Assembly: GCA_003991915.1 (NCBI GenBank)
Contig: RQTK01000033.1
Coordinates: 534,368-598,367, forward strand
Direction of reading: 5' to 3'
DNA: 64,000 nt
From: Elysia chlorotica
Lineage: Eukaryota > Mollusca > Gastropoda > Plakobranchidae
Below the pieces are notes generated by a model. That model did not search any database. It had not been told where the DNA came from and saw only the letters and a program-made list of their open reading frames with translations. Shown here in pieces: positions 39,105 to 52,332 of the stretch (positions within the stretch are counted from its first letter, which is position 1; each line of letters opens with the position of its first letter). The position numbers and the translations under genes are program-made.

Positions 39105-39205
39105 AACTTTTTAGTAAGGATTGGGGAAGAGATCAACCGTGAACGCATTATTAGCTTCTTGTTATGGGAAGTGAGCGATTGTTTTGTCTTGAGTGTGTTT
39201 TTTTA
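39105..39205 (+). repeat. Dispersed repeat, copy 2 (partner at 24441)
   Basis: AACTTTTTAGTAAGGATT, CCGTGAACGCATTATTAGC and GCGATTGTTTTGTCTTGAG follow the order of the 24441 copy. Confidence 0.6.
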
Positions 39206-39312
39206 ATCTGCTTTAAAATGCTATAATCTGTGCTTCCCTTTCCTACCCACTCCCGCCAAAAACAAACAAAACAAAGAAAGTACAACAACATCCAAGCAAT
39301 GACAAATTGACT

Positions 39313-39325
39313 TAAAAAAACCCAC

Positions 39326-39379
<54 letters not shown>

Positions 39380-39471
39380 GCAACAACAACAAAAAATAAC
39401 ACTTAAAACAACAGCCAAGCCCGGAGGAAACGGATAGTGTTTAAAAAAAAGCTTAAAAAGAAAGAGAGAGA

Positions 39472-39520
<49 letters not shown>

Positions 39521-39526
39521 ACCCAC

Positions 39527-39580
<54 letters not shown>

Positions 39581-39681
39581 GCAACAACAACAAAAAATAA
39601 CACTTAAAACAAAAGCCAAGCCCGGAAGAAACGGATAGTGTTTAAAAAAAAAGAAAAAGAAGGAAAAACAAGCTTGAAAAG

Positions 39682-39737
<56 letters not shown>
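39313..39737 (+). repeat. Compound tandem duplication: (CAA)n, ~70 bp spacer, (GA)n, twice
   Basis: CCCACACAACAAC, a CAA tract, AATAACACTTAAAACA, CCAAGCCCGGA(G/A)GAAACGGA, an A run, AAGCTT and a GA tract occur twice, at 39313-39516 and 39515-39737. The spacers are nearly identical, so the duplication is recent. Poly-Val, poly-Cys and Ser-Leu frames on the minus strand are artefacts. Confidence 0.9.
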
Positions 39738-39743
<6 letters not shown>

Positions 39744-41020
39744 ATGGGGGATGATCTTCAAAACCATTCTCTATTTCATTTCTAGTATTCACGTTTAAGC
39801 CGGCAAGAACGTCAACAAGGAAGAGATTTTCCAAAAGCGGCGGGGATCCCTCTTAGATCTTTGTTCTCCATCTAAACGTTGGCACGTGTTTTTAAATAAA
39901 ATGATAAAGTTCCTCATAGCCATCTGATTTCATAAACATTGCTTCAAGTTAGACAATCTGTTTTGTTTACTGATCAGAGTTATACATAAGCTCTGCCTCG
40001 ATCGACGTGAGAATAGCGTGCTTCGAGCTAAGATTTCTGGCTTATACTCTGTTGAAGCGACCTGTGTGTGTGTGTGTATATAAAAAGGAGGGGGGTAGTG
40101 TAGTGAGTATTGAGACCAGAGAGTGGCTTGCACTTTAAACCGGCTGGTCTGTGTTTGGGTTTCCTGGTGGAGATCTATATTTTACTGTCCAGCTTTTGCA
40201 TTTTTAACACGCGACCCTAAAAGCAGAATAAGAAATTAATAGATAACCCTTTCGCTTCAAGATAATATTATTTCGTTAAGACAAGGCCCATTGGATCGTT
40301 GAAAATTTAATGACTGGCCGCAGTTAAGAGACATGTTAATTTAGCTTAAATTTATTTTAATCAGGCAAGTGCAGAACGATATCAAGATGAACGAAATTAA
40401 CCAACAGTACTAATATGTGAAAATAAATGGGAAGATGAAAACAATGGAAGTAGAAGTTTTATCATTTTACAACCTGAAGTGTGAAGTTCAAACTGTTCAA
40501 GTTAAAGGGGCTGCAACAACACAAAAAGTCTAGATCTGATTAAGTGGTGCTATGTTTGTTCAATATTGAAAGGGAGTGATGCACCGGGTGTTTTAAAAAG
40601 AACTAAGATAATAGTAAAGTTTAATAGGAAAATAGAAGTGAAGAGAATTTGCCTATTCAACACACAAAAAAAACAACAACAACAAAAAACGAAAGAAGTA
40701 ACAACAAGGAAATAAAATTCCAAATCGAGTGACATACATTTAAAATGCGTTAACACCACAAGGAATTTTATTGCACTAGCAGCCTTTCAATATATACATT
40801 TTCTGCTCACCTCTCCTCAATATTTTAAACCGGCTTCACGATGATTTGTTCAATGCATATGTTCGTCCTAAAAATAACGATTAAGAGCTGACGCTTTGAA
40901 TGTACAAGCGAACTAGTACCGTTGATAGAAACGTAACGTTGAACCTTGAAACAAACCCTGATGCCACACCATTAGCTTAAGGGTTAAAATAATTGACACC
41001 TTTATTACAGCTATAAATAG
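39738..41020. other. Unique AT-rich DNA, no gene recognised
   Basis: A short TG tract is at 40062-40078. No frame of note. Confidence 0.5.
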
Positions 41021-41191
41021 CTAATGATTGATTCCTACTTCTGCTTGTCTGTTTGTCTTTGTGACTTCCCGTGTGACTATAAGTATGTCCGCCTGTCTAC
41101 CTCTGTCTGTTTCTCGGTCTCTGCCTGTCCGTCTCTGTGCCTGTCTGTCTATCTGTCTGTCTATCTGTCTGTCTGTCTGTCTGTCGGTCTG

Positions 41192-41240
<49 letters not shown>

Positions 41241-41275
41241 GTACCTCTCTCTCTGTGTCTCCCCTCTACCTCTAT
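41021..41275 (+). repeat. CTGT/CT low-complexity block
   Basis: TGTC units at 41139-41187 pass into CT at 41194-41240. The frames here are repeat artefacts. Confidence 0.9.
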
Positions 41276-41840
41276 CCAAGTCTATCCCATTTATTGACTC
41301 CATGGCAAGGGATAAAAAATTTAAGGATTTTTCGGCTGCTCCACAGTTACAAAAAAAAAAGAAAAAAAAGGTGTTGCTCTTCTCCTCAATCATGGGTTTG
41401 ATTCAGGGCTCAGGGAGTGACAATATGCACATCAAGTTTTAGTTTCAAGTAAATTTAAAGTAATAAAAAAGTACAGTCACAGAGTACAGCTTTTGTAATA
41501 AAGTCCTTATTAAAAATCCGTATTTGCTTACTTTACATGCGGTGTGATCATCTAACTCGGTTAAAAATACAATTAGAGCCCATAATAAAATAAACGTTAA
41601 AATGGGAAACTATAACTAACATAATATTGGCGTCAAACCTAATCTAGTTTACCTGCTAATGAAAGGAGTAAGCGCACACAGATATGCTAATTTTTCTCTT
41701 TTATGAAACGAAGCACTGGGAGAACATCAAACTTACAGTGTCTGGGATCGAGTAAGTTCGGCGTTTATAATTTCATCCCCCACAGATCTCCCCCTCCACT
41801 CTCTCTCTCCATCTATCTATTTATCCATCTCTATCTCATT
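41276..41840. other. Unique DNA, no feature seen
   Basis: An A-rich patch is at 41351-41370. No gene or element is recognised. Confidence 0.5.
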
Positions 41841-42196
41841 CTATATCTCATTTTTTTGTTCATGAAAGCGAAAAGAGAAATCTAACGCGCTGATCATGTT
41901 CAAAGAAGCCGCGAGATAAATATTTTGTTGCATCTGGGTCAAATTTTTTTAGGACAATTTTTCTACCTGTCAAACAAGAAAACACACTCGTAATTGTAAT
42001 ATTCTCCCCATATTTACTGAAGATGCTATATGTAGGCGGGTGCACCAGTAGGGATCACTACATCTGAACCTTTGGCGCCCCGTTCGATCTTCATTGTCGA
42101 AGAGAATTAATATAAAAAAATATAGGCTTTGAAAACATTATTTTCATAAGCATCGTTAAATTCTAATAACAATAATGAACCATCAAAATTTAAATA
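41841..42196 (+). repeat. Tandem duplication around an ATCT microsatellite, copy 1
   Basis: CTATATCTCATTTTTTTG, AGAAGCCGCGAGATAAATA, GGGATCACTACATCTGAACC and TTTGGCGCCCCGTTCGAT recur at 42328-42676, a period of about 487. The two copies are highly similar. The stretch GGATCACTACATCTGAACCT is kept exactly in both. There is no coding frame. Confidence 0.9.

Positions 42197-42197
<1 letters not shown>

Positions 42198-42291
<94 letters not shown>
42198..42291 (+). repeat. (ATCT)n microsatellite, about 23 units
   Basis: A pure tetranucleotide tract at the junction of the two duplicate copies, followed by CTGT units at 42301-42317. Shorter CTAT runs precede copy 1, so the tract probably helped the duplication. 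Confidence 0.95.
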
Positions 42292-42292
<1 letters not shown>

Positions 42293-42327
42293 GTTTTTTC
42301 CGTCTGTCTGTCTGTCTATATATTTTT

Positions 42328-42676
42328 CTATATCTCATATTTCTTTCATAAAAGCGAAAATAACAACCTAATGCGATGCTCATATTACAAGAAGCCGCGA
42401 GATAAATACTTTGTTGCATCTGGGTCACATTTTTAGGACAATCTTTCTACCTGTCCAACCAGAAAACACACCCGTAATTGTAATATTCTCCCCATTATTT
42501 ACTGAAGATGCTATGTGTAGACGGGTGCACCAGTAGGGATCACTACATCTGAACCTTTGGCGCCCCGTTCGATTTTGTTAGTCTAAGAGAATGGTTATAA
42601 AAAATATAGGCTTTGAAAACGTTTCATTAGCATCGTTAAGTTCTAATAACAATAATGAACCATAAAAATGTAAATA
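42328..42676 (+). repeat. Tandem duplication around an ATCT microsatellite, copy 2
   Basis: It is the partner of 41841-42196, with a few substitutions and small indels. Confidence 0.9.
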
Positions 42677-43560
42677 TGTATCGATGTCCATTGTAAACTT
42701 TCATGGATCTTTGCAAATATAATTATATAATTTATACTTTTTATGATAAGGATTTCTAAATGTTGATTGTTTAAAGTAAAATAGTCGTCTATGTAAAGAC
42801 GGGTATCAAAGTACCTCACACTAGTTTTCGTTTAAGCGAATCATGACATTGACAAAATGTAAATAAAATAAACAGGGATTTTGAGATCTTGGTTAAGTTT
42901 TCTTTGCGTCCTTCTCATTGATGCAATGGACCTTACAGTAATCCAGCATTATAGAAACCAAATACATACCCTCCCCCTCCCCCTCCCACCCTACCCTAAA
43001 AAAGAGAAGAGTGAAAATGCAAAGTGCTAAAACCGGGCCTGCCTAAAGCTGAGGTCAAGCAATGATGAAGAAAAACTTCTTTTCAATCCAATCCGCTTAT
43101 CCAGGCATGAAAAAAATAAGAATGGAACTCCAGGTAACTTCTTGGCAGCTTTCTATAGAGAGAAAAAGACCTCCATGGAAAGAATTGTAAACTATTGAGC
43201 AATATTGCAAGATAGGCTGAGTATTTTTTTAGCCTCGAACGAACCGAGTAACGAACCGAGAAAATCCAAAAGCTCTTTCCAGGCGTATTGACTCAATGCT
43301 CGTTTCGCGTGCAGCCGAACTGCCCCCACGCACACACAAATATTAGCATCGACTCACTGGCTCTTACAGGGTAGAACGGCTTTGCTTTCCATCGACAGGC
43401 ATTAATTGTGTCCGGTTCTGGCTTCACTTTCTCAAACTCGCTGTTTTGCCCTCTCTGACACCGTTTCTGCCGCTGGCCCTATGTGTCTGTCTATTAGTTT
43501 ACATAACTTACCCATTTTGCTACTTAAAGTGTGTGTATGCGTCTCCGTCTGGCTCTACCT
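42677..43560. other. Unique DNA, no gene recognised
   Basis: CGAACCGAGTAACGAACCGAG near 43239 is a short direct repeat. Nothing else stands out. Confidence 0.5.
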
Positions 43561-43594
43561 CTTTGATACTTATTATATGCCCCCCCCCCCTTTC

Positions 43595-43647
<53 letters not shown>

Positions 43648-43772
43648 ATTTGTTTTGTTTCGCTCTCTCTCTTTGATACTTACTTTATGTATGTCTGTGT
43701 GTGTGTGTCTCTGTCTCTGTGTCTGAATCTCTCTATCTATGTCGCTGACCTTGTATTTTTCTCTTGTCTCTT

Positions 43773-43835
<63 letters not shown>

Positions 43836-44290
43836 CTCCCTTTCTTTCTCTCTCTCTCTATCTCTCTCTCTCTCTCTCCTCCCCTCTAATAATTACCTTA
43901 ACTTTCTCTCTCTCCAAATCTCAATCCCGTTCCTATCAACGTTCTCCTTCGTTTATCATCTAATAATTTCCATGATCATTTCTTGTTCTTCTTGCTTTTT
44001 CTCCCTTTTCTCTCCAGACAACTTTATTTGCTCTCTTTCTCTCCATCTCCGTTATGTCATCCAATTACTGTCCACCAGTTTGTCATTCTGTGCACGCTTA
44101 TGTCCTGACGTTTCTCCCGCAACCCTCTCTGCTTTTCACTTATGTATTTCTCTGTATCAGTCTCTGTCTCTCTGTCTGCCTGTTTGGATGTCTGCTATCT
44201 TTTTCTGTCTTTCTTTTTCCATATGTTTTTCTCTCTTTCATACCTCTACTTCCTTACCCTTGTACCCTTGAATTCCTTACTTTTCTACTA
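43561..44290 (+). repeat. CT-rich low-complexity block
   Basis: Pure CT lies at about 43603-43642 and 43785-43817, with GT, CTAT and degenerate CT stretches between and after. The 194 aa plus frame is Ser-Leu repeat. Confidence 0.92.
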
Positions 44291-45608
44291 TCTCCTTTTC
44301 TCCTTTTTGGTATTTTCTAGGGAGGTATATGAAATTAGGTAAAAATCTCTCCTTGATAAAGGAAGTTGACGATATAGATATATCAATAAAAGAGAGTTGC
44401 AAAAGTAATTACATGAATACATAGAAATCCTGAAAAAAAGCATTTACTCACAACCTGTCATTAAGTAGACGCTTAAAGGGATTTTAATTCCTATATTTTG
44501 CTTTGGCCAATATTTAGGTTTCGATTGGCAGTTAATCGTTAAGTGGCATTTGCTTGGATTTTAATGTTTTACTTTTTAGATGAAACTTTTTCCCCAATGA
44601 GCATTTCTTTGAGATATTAATGAGCTGATTTATTCAGTACGTCTTTATTTTTATGTGTATTTTTTCAGTTTAAAACACGCTTTTCGGTGGTTTTCTTTGT
44701 ATTTCATACTGTACACCATATCTAGTTTGTACCAGCAAAGTCAAATGTAATCGTATTGTAATAAATAAAAGGGGTTTCCAGCAAATGGTAACTTTGTCAA
44801 ACATTCCACGTATCCAAAATTACCACTATGGAGTAGAGAAACAAAAAATATTCATGAATTTACACACATAGCGCATTATCTAGTCATAAACCATGTTTGG
44901 GAGTTATCAGCAGGAAGGATAACAAAGGTTATAAAAAAGTGAGAGACAAAATCTTCCAAGCAAAATTAGGTCTGCACCCAAGGTAAACAAATCATGTGCT
45001 GAGGAAGTCAATAGACGGAACCTTGTCAACAGTGGTTTGGTACAGGCGCAGGGGTCACGCAGTGCAAGACCAGAAGCCCCAGGCATCAGAAGAGTACATT
45101 ATAGGGGCACTTAACACAGTGGACCACTGAGATGATGCTGAGTTTTGTACTTTGATCAGTACTTCTGCACATAATGAATCTCCACAAAAATACGTGTCCA
45201 ATCTCTTTAATTTGGCGTAGACTGATTATACAATCGTTGTCAAAAATATTAAGACAATTACAATGTTAGTAAATTTATAGGAGGTTATATTACAGACCAC
45301 CTTATCGAACGGGCTCGGTGGTTATTATATTCAAGCCACTTCCCACAACACTTTAGGTGATTGCTTGCATGCTCTTTGATAACTTAATTGGAAGCTTGGG
45401 ATATATGAGTAGATTTAAAGTGAGTGCATTAATTTAAAGATGCATTGTGATTAGTTTAACGTTGATGCACTAAATTAAGTATTGATTCTGCACCCATATT
45501 ATTCCTTTGTGATTTTTTTATCGTGCCTATGGAGGACGAACGACTGGAGGAAGGGGGGGAGAAAAAAGAACTGTAAAAACTGAAGACAGAAGACAGAAAG
45601 AAAGAATC
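44291..45608. other. Unique AT-rich DNA, no gene recognised
   Basis: No frame over 60 aa and no repeat seen. Confidence 0.5.
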
Positions 45609-45740
45609 AAGTATTTAAACGTACTTATCGAAGGTGTCTTTGAAACGGAAAAGCAACAACAACAACAACATCATCAACAACAGCAATAACAACAACAAAA
45701 ACAACAACATTAACAACAACAACATCAAAACACTTGTTCG
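45609..45740 (+). repeat. Dispersed repeat with internal (CAA)n, copy 2
   Basis: AAGTATTTAAACGTACTTAT to CATCAAAACACT matches 38275-38448. The CAA tract is shorter and interrupted by CATCAT and AAT units. Confidence 0.85.
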
Positions 45741-45750
45741 TATTACACTA

Positions 45751-45822
45751 ATGTTCCAGAAGTTCAGCGACTGGAAAAAACTGCACCCCCTGTATGTCCC
45801 AGTGTCCTCGTCCGAGACCCCC
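45751..45822 (+). repeat. ~72 bp repeat next to a CT tract, copy 1
   Basis: ATGTTCCAGAAGTTCAGCGA and CTGCACCCCCTGTATGTCCC recur at 46183, 432 bp downstream. Both copies are followed by CT-rich DNA. Confidence 0.85.
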
Positions 45823-46182
45823 CCCCCAGCCGTCTCCCTCTTACCCTCTCTCTCTCAAAACTGAAGAAAGAAAACGTAACCAAAAGAGAAAATGTGGATG
45901 ATTTAGGGAAAAAGTCAAATAATAGTGGACAAAACTAGCTTGGCCAGGAGAAAATGTTCTTTTGATATTCCAAAAGCATTAGAAAATTCCCAAATAAATA
46001 TGTTTAAAATATAATGCAGATAAAAGGACAGTTTGGAATTAGTATAGAACGGCTCAATATAGGCTATGTGATTATAATGTTAACAGTAATAGAAATATTC
46101 GATATTAGTGAATACGACAAAATCAAATTTACGTAAGATGAACCAATCCAATTACAACTGGGTTCGCATTCCTCTTGCCCTG

Positions 46183-46254
46183 ATGTTCCAGAAGTTGAGC
46201 GACTGAAAAAAACTGCACCCCCTGTATGTCCCTATGTCCTTGTCTGACACTTCA
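46183..46254 (+). repeat. ~72 bp repeat next to a CT tract, copy 2
   Basis: It matches 45751-45822 with a few substitutions. Upstream, GGGTTCGCATTCC resembles a B box, a hint that the repeat could be a SINE piece. Confidence 0.8.
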
Positions 46255-46260
46255 CTCTCC

Positions 46261-46264
<4 letters not shown>

Positions 46265-46335
<71 letters not shown>

Positions 46336-46345
46336 ATCTCTCTAG
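46265..46345 (+). repeat. (CT)n microsatellite
   Basis: CT with CTTT and CTAT breaks. Confidence 0.93.
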
Positions 46346-46436
46346 GATACCCAAACCAGCCTACCAGTGTTTAAAAAATTGAATGATAAGAAAGTCAAAT
46401 CTTAGGTAACTGATAAAAAACATTTTATGTTCAAAT

Positions 46437-47325
46437 GGATTTGGTCATGTCTGGGTGTTTGAATGTGTTGGCAGTAAAACTTTTTTATGCAATGTTGTTA
46501 AAATTAAACATGCGACGTGTTTAAGCAAACTTGGCATGACAACTTATCCAATGGTCAAAGTACGGCATTGTATTCTTTATTTAAATCCTGGATCTGTATT
46601 GAAACATATCTGTTGAATAACGGCTTACCAACTAGCCTAAAAAGACTCTAAGCAAGACCTCGACTCCTTGTATCAGAGACAAATTGGCACACATTCAGAT
46701 ATTCTAAAGATAATTCACTGCAAGTGTGCTCAGTATGCTATTTAGAAAAAGAAGATGAACACCACGTTCTAATGATTTGTAAAGCATCCGATGATATTCG
46801 AACCATGTTCATACCTCTCAAATATCGTTCAATCCGAAAAAGAAGAAAATTAAGTGTGCTTATGTCAAACAGTTATCTTTATTCAAATATTGCCATCTAT
46901 GTTCAGCGCATGTTGAAACTAAGAAAATCGTTGATACAAGATGTACGTTTTGTGTATGTTTAGAGTTTTTGTTTCTCATTCCCTTATCATTCTGATAAAA
47001 AGAATTGCTATTTTGTTTGAATTATACTTTCCCTAATCTGTCTATGTTTATTTTTTATAATATTTAGACCAAATTACCCAGTTTGCTTTGGCTAAAAACT
47101 CCAGTATTCATTATCAAATTGTAACATTGTGTATCACATAAAGTTAAAGAGTGTTAAGAGCTTCAGACATTGGATGAAAGGACTGAGAGAGCTTATCGAA
47201 AGTGTAGTTACGATTCTGTTATTTTTTGTTTCACATTGTAAAATCTTAATTATTGTCATGTTTGTAAAGGGTGGGAAGCCCAACGAACCAATAAACCCCA
47301 ATAAATCTATTATTCAATCAATCCC
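46437..47325 (+). pseudogene. LINE ORF2 C-terminus and 3' end (5' truncated, broken)
   Basis: The first block at 46437 reads GFGHVWVFECVGSKTF. After a frame change, 46511 onward reads QTWHDNLSNGQSTALYSLFK and YLLNNGLP, then an in-frame TAA near 46650. It continues with ETNWHTFRYS and CSVCYLEKEDEHHVLMIC (from 46727). Cys-x2-Cys followed by E-D-E-x-H and Cys is the putative zinc knuckle at the C-terminus of many animal LINE ORF2 proteins. The coding part ends at 46963. The 3' region runs to GGGTGGGAAGCCCAACGAAC, CAATAAACCCCAATAAATC and an AATC-like tail near 47325, a plausible LINE 3' end. It is not from the same region of ORF2 as the fragment at 8211. Confidence 0.78.
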
Positions 47326-50300
47326 TCTCTCTATCTCTTTATCACTCTTTCTCTCCCTCTCTATCTATATATTTTCTTCTGTATGTCGATATTTTTCTGT
47401 ATGGCATATTTTCCTTTTTTAGTTGACCCGTTTTCCTCCTTTTACCCTCTTATATAAACTTATAATTACATTCATTAAAAATCCCAAAACTATTGCTTAT
47501 AAACATGCGTACTTAATATTGTTTTCATTAATCGTAAAGCCCATTATACATACATGTAATCTGTTTACATCATTTTTTTCTCTATTTTTCTTTGCATGAT
47601 ATACTCATTTACTTAACGTAAACAACAAAATTAGGCTTATATTTTTACTATTCCCGTTCCAGAAGTTTCATAGACATCTAAAAAAAATAAAAACTGAAAA
47701 GTCAGTCACAAGGGAATAACGGATTTTCACGCTTCCATAAAAGTAAATCTCCCGTTAGATCTGTGCGCCATTGAGCGAATCATTCGCGTGTTTTCGCAAT
47801 GCGTGAGTGAATCTTTAACTCAATTCTTTATTCCATGACTGTTAATAAATATATTATATAATAATATATATTGTTATGTAATATTGTAGAGGCTCTAAAT
47901 TGGATGTAAGATTACTTAACATGATTATCGCCTTAGCTGAAACCATTTGATTGTTTAATAGCAATGTTGAAATTAGTATTTGCCACGTTATGAATGTTGG
48001 CCCTTTTGTTCTTTGTGTCCGGTTCTTTAAAAAAAAAAATAGTTTCAGAACTAGTAGTGCTGTTAAATAAAACTGCATACTGGTATATTGAATATTCATA
48101 TCTATACAATAAAACAACAACAACAGCAACAAACAAACCAAAAAAAAAATTACAAAAACCAAAACCAATGACTAACGGGGATTAACCACTCTGGCTCAAA
48201 TTAATCTCCAACTCACTCGACGCATGAAATTTGGATTCTTTTTCTGGTTACGGTATGATGCAAAATATATTATTTAATTCAGAAATAGGCGTCCTTGAGT
48301 AGAAGTGAAACCCTTTGTTACTGATCCGTATTGGCTGAATAACCGTGTATACCGGTGTTTGTATTTCTTGCAGGCGTCTGTATAACATTATATTGTCAAA
48401 TTCAATTACATGCCCAAATGCTGTCAAAATGATAGCATGAAAACGCAATGGCTGTTACTGAAACTTTACTATAAACAACTTTGGTGACTTTTATTTGGTT
48501 GAACAAGGGTTTAACCTTTTAGAGCATGTATACAATAGTCTGTGTGTGTGTGTGTCCCTCTATCTATTTCTTATTATATATCTTTTTATTCTTCCATCTC
48601 TATTTCTGCATACCGTCACTCAGTTGTGTTTGCTTATTCTTTCAAAATGAACATTTGAGACTAAGAGGAAAAGAAAACCCCAGCTAAGACGGCAATTTGA
48701 AAAAAAAAACAACCATTGCATCTCATAAAATAGAAGAAATATTTTATTCTCAAACATATTTTCGCAAAATTATAGTGTTAACGCTCGAGCGTAGCATTAA
48801 TTTAGCCAATATGCAACTCACAAAAAAGACAATCCGCCGTTGAAATTGTTTGCTCTCCTAAGTACAGTTATGAGCTGAGCTATTAGCAATAATGAAACAT
48901 TAAATAGAGCAATGGTGAATGACGCAGGTACTTGAATACCATTATTTTGAAAATCCTGTAGCTTGTATGGGAGGCAATTCAACTATTTTAGAAAGCTTTC
49001 ATTATTCAAAATGTACTGCCAAAGTTGTTTTTTTTCTACTAAATCACATGGTTTTCTCTCTAAAAAAAGGAGACATAAAACTCATGTCAACGCACAAATC
49101 ACTCTTTTTCCTTCAATTGCTCACCATGCAAGAATATTTTTCTTTACGCAAACCATACTACCAGAGAACTTAGACAATAATCGTTATCGCCTCACTGATG
49201 CTTAGCATTCTAAAGACACTAATTATTCTTATTTTAAGACACCATAAACAATGTTTGCCTTTGCCAAAACTTCCCATATTTTTTGTACACCTGTAACTTG
49301 AATATACAGTTTAAGGAGTAGTTATTATTAGTTCAACTCAATTTTAAGAAATGATACATTGTGACGGTTTACCTTGAAATTCGACACAAGAGAAAATAGC
49401 GTATGGAATCGTTTACAGCAGGTATGTTCTGTTTGCAATTACAGTAAGATCCAACACACTGCACACAAAGGGAAAGTTATGATTTTTAAGCATTGTCTCT
49501 TAGTCTAAATCGCTTTGGATAAAAATATGTACATTTAGTTTTTTATGCGCTTCACGTCGTTTTCTAAAATTTGAGGTAAATTCAATTATATCTGTAACGC
49601 ACGGTGTAGATTTATATTTTTATGATCGTGGAAAAGACAAACATAAACCAAAACGTCATGGCTTCATCGCCTAATTCTTGCACCTAGTGGATACCAAGCA
49701 TTTCCAATTCCATGCACATATTGTTATTTAAGCTTTGAAAAGTGGCTTTTGGTTATACGTAAAATTATCTTTTGAATGTTATTTTTTACTCAAGGCACGA
49801 GAAAAATAATCTTACTCTTTAAACGTTTGAAAATGTTGCTTTTTCTGAGTAAGTAAAATTGAAATGTCTACATTTTGCACATTCAGCTCAATGTTGGAGA
49901 TTTTCAGTGCATTCTCTATTAGGGTTTGAATTTGGGGCTACTCTGTAAAAAAGTTTCAAATACTCAATATTAATATTTCCCCGATACACACTGATCCATT
50001 TGGACATAAAAGAGAGCTGTTTTTATTTCAACACAGCTATATGAAACGGAATAACAGCGTGAGAACGTCACTATAGTTGGGACTGGATGTTAGACTGTGT
50101 TTAGCGTTGCTGCAATCAATACCGAAGACTAACAATGGTAGCACTGGTCTTTTGTCCTCATTGACTCCAAAGGTCAACAAAAATCTTGAGACAATCCTTT
50201 GTGAGGAATTTGAGAACTGGAACCATTGGGACTTTGAGATTAAATATGCTGTTCAAACCTTATAAAACACTGATGATAATTCTCCCTCCACACAAATGGA

Positions 50301-51715
50301 TGTATAATAGATTCACAAAACATTTATAAATAGTTATTCTTTACGACAAGCTATACATGGCTCACATTGAATATAGTCAATATAACAAATGGTACTATTT
50401 CATGCTCATCATTGAAAGAATAGCAAGAAGTCTATTTCATTCCATTTTATAAATCAAATTATGTTATTGTTTTGCAAAAATATTTTTCTAAGCTCATTCA
50501 ATTTAATTCTTCAGAAGCTTGGTATACGTAATGTTTTACGCTAAGGAACATTGATCTTATAACTAAATATATATAGAATGCCATTTTTATATCTCTATAG
50601 TTCTAATGTGTCCTCATTATTTTTCCATTTGTCTATGTGAAGTTGTCATTTCCTTTCATGTTATGTTTACGCCTTTCCTGATTTTTATCTCCACAACATC
50701 AATCTGGGGCATGAATTGAATGACCACTTTCAGTAAACATAATGTTGGCAATTTTATCTGTTTCCTAATCGAATTCTTATGAAATACAACCATTCTTTGA
50801 ACATAAAACCTAATGAAAACAATAATGTGGGTTATGCTCCATCTTACAACATCTAACCGTCGAAACAAATTTATGGTGTAACAGATGGAGACAGTAATTA
50901 CAAGCCAGCTGATATATGGGACAATATTTAGCACTGAACTGTAACTGACACATTCTCTCGCATGGCCAGACAAATTGGTTGGTTTTTAAAAGAACACCAA
51001 AAAAAAAGAAAAAAAAAAACAAACAAGCAAGCAAAAACCTTTAATATTCCCCCAAATCTATCATGTTATGAACAGGTGCGTTTCACATTCTTTTTTGAGA
51101 CCCATGTAGAAGTAAAAAAACAAATTTAGGCTATTCAAATATATTTTAAATGCTTATTATAAACTTTTAGTTAATGATAAAAAGTACACGTATATGATCG
51201 GCTCTCGCAGATAGAATGTATATCAGGTAAAGGTATACTTATAAATCCATAATTTTTTTGTCTTACTAATATTTAAAAAGACAAAAAACGGCTCCCTGAA
51301 TAGATGGGCCTTTTAAAAAAAATAGCTAAATCTATGGCTGTTTTTAGAATATCACTCGAAATTCATAACGATTTTCTTATACATCAATTTTTCAAAACAT
51401 GAGGATTTTCGATGTTTATCATCCATGTTCTACAATGTTATGCTTTCCTGTTGATTTATGTATAACTAATAAACAGTTCTAATTAGGATTTAGGAGGCGT
51501 TCGCATCAAACTCACCAAGACATGCAGTTTCTAAAGATCTAGCGGCTGCTCAATGAAAAAAAATCCATTTTCTGTAGCCAACAGTGCACTCTTGTGCACT
51601 AGACTTACCTTCTTCCTCTATACTTTTCTACATGGGTGTTTAAAATTGGGAATACTCCAATGTTAATTAATTGAAGTTTGCACTAAATAAAGGTTTGTTG
51701 CAAGATTATTCTTTT
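47326..51715. other. Long unique AT-rich stretch, no gene recognised
   Basis: It contains CT-rich DNA at 47325-47370, a TG tract at 48541-48557 and A runs. The frames at 48919-49173, 50077-50265 and 50656-50973 (minus) have no known motif and overlap others. Confidence 0.45.
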
Positions 51716-51933
51716 TTCAATGATAATGAGATATGGGCAGAGATATGAAGGGAGAGAGAGGGAGAGAGGTGAAGGGAGGAAGAGATAGAGGGAGGCGGAC
51801 ATAGAGAGATGGGGAGAAATTGGAAATGAGATTGAGAAATACACACATATATAAACTTACAGAAGAAAACTCCACAGGCATACAGGCAAACAAGCAGAAA
51901 AATAAAAGTAAGGCAAAAGAGAATAAGCGAGGT

Positions 51934-52017
<84 letters not shown>

Positions 52018-52030
52018 GAGAAAAAGAGAC
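51716..52030 (+). repeat. GA-rich block with pure (GA)n
   Basis: The pure tract is at 51950-52014. Interrupted GA is upstream. The 243 aa and 133 aa minus frames here are Ser-Leu and Thr-His repeats. Confidence 0.93.
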
Positions 52031-52252
52031 ATGCAGTAAAATGCAGGGGTTGAAAATATCTGAAGTGTATCCCCCAGTCCTGCGCTGAAGAAGAAAAATC
52101 GACCCAAGGTGTGACTGAAAAAGGTCGTTCGTTCTTTTGCTTCGTTAGGCTAGCGTTTGCAGGGGGGATACATTTTGTTCGTCTAATGACGCAGAAAAAA
52201 ATTTTGTTGCTTTTTTTCGAAGTATAATTATTTCTCTCATGAAATATATATG

Positions 52253-52254
<2 letters not shown>
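52031..52254. other. Unique spacer between microsatellites
   Basis: No frame or element recognised outside repeat-driven frames. Confidence 0.5.

Positions 52255-52329
<75 letters not shown>
52255..52329 (+). repeat. Compound (TG)n-(GA)n microsatellite
   Basis: About 19 TG units pass directly into about 19 GA units. Confidence 0.95.
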
Positions 52330-52332
<3 letters not shown>

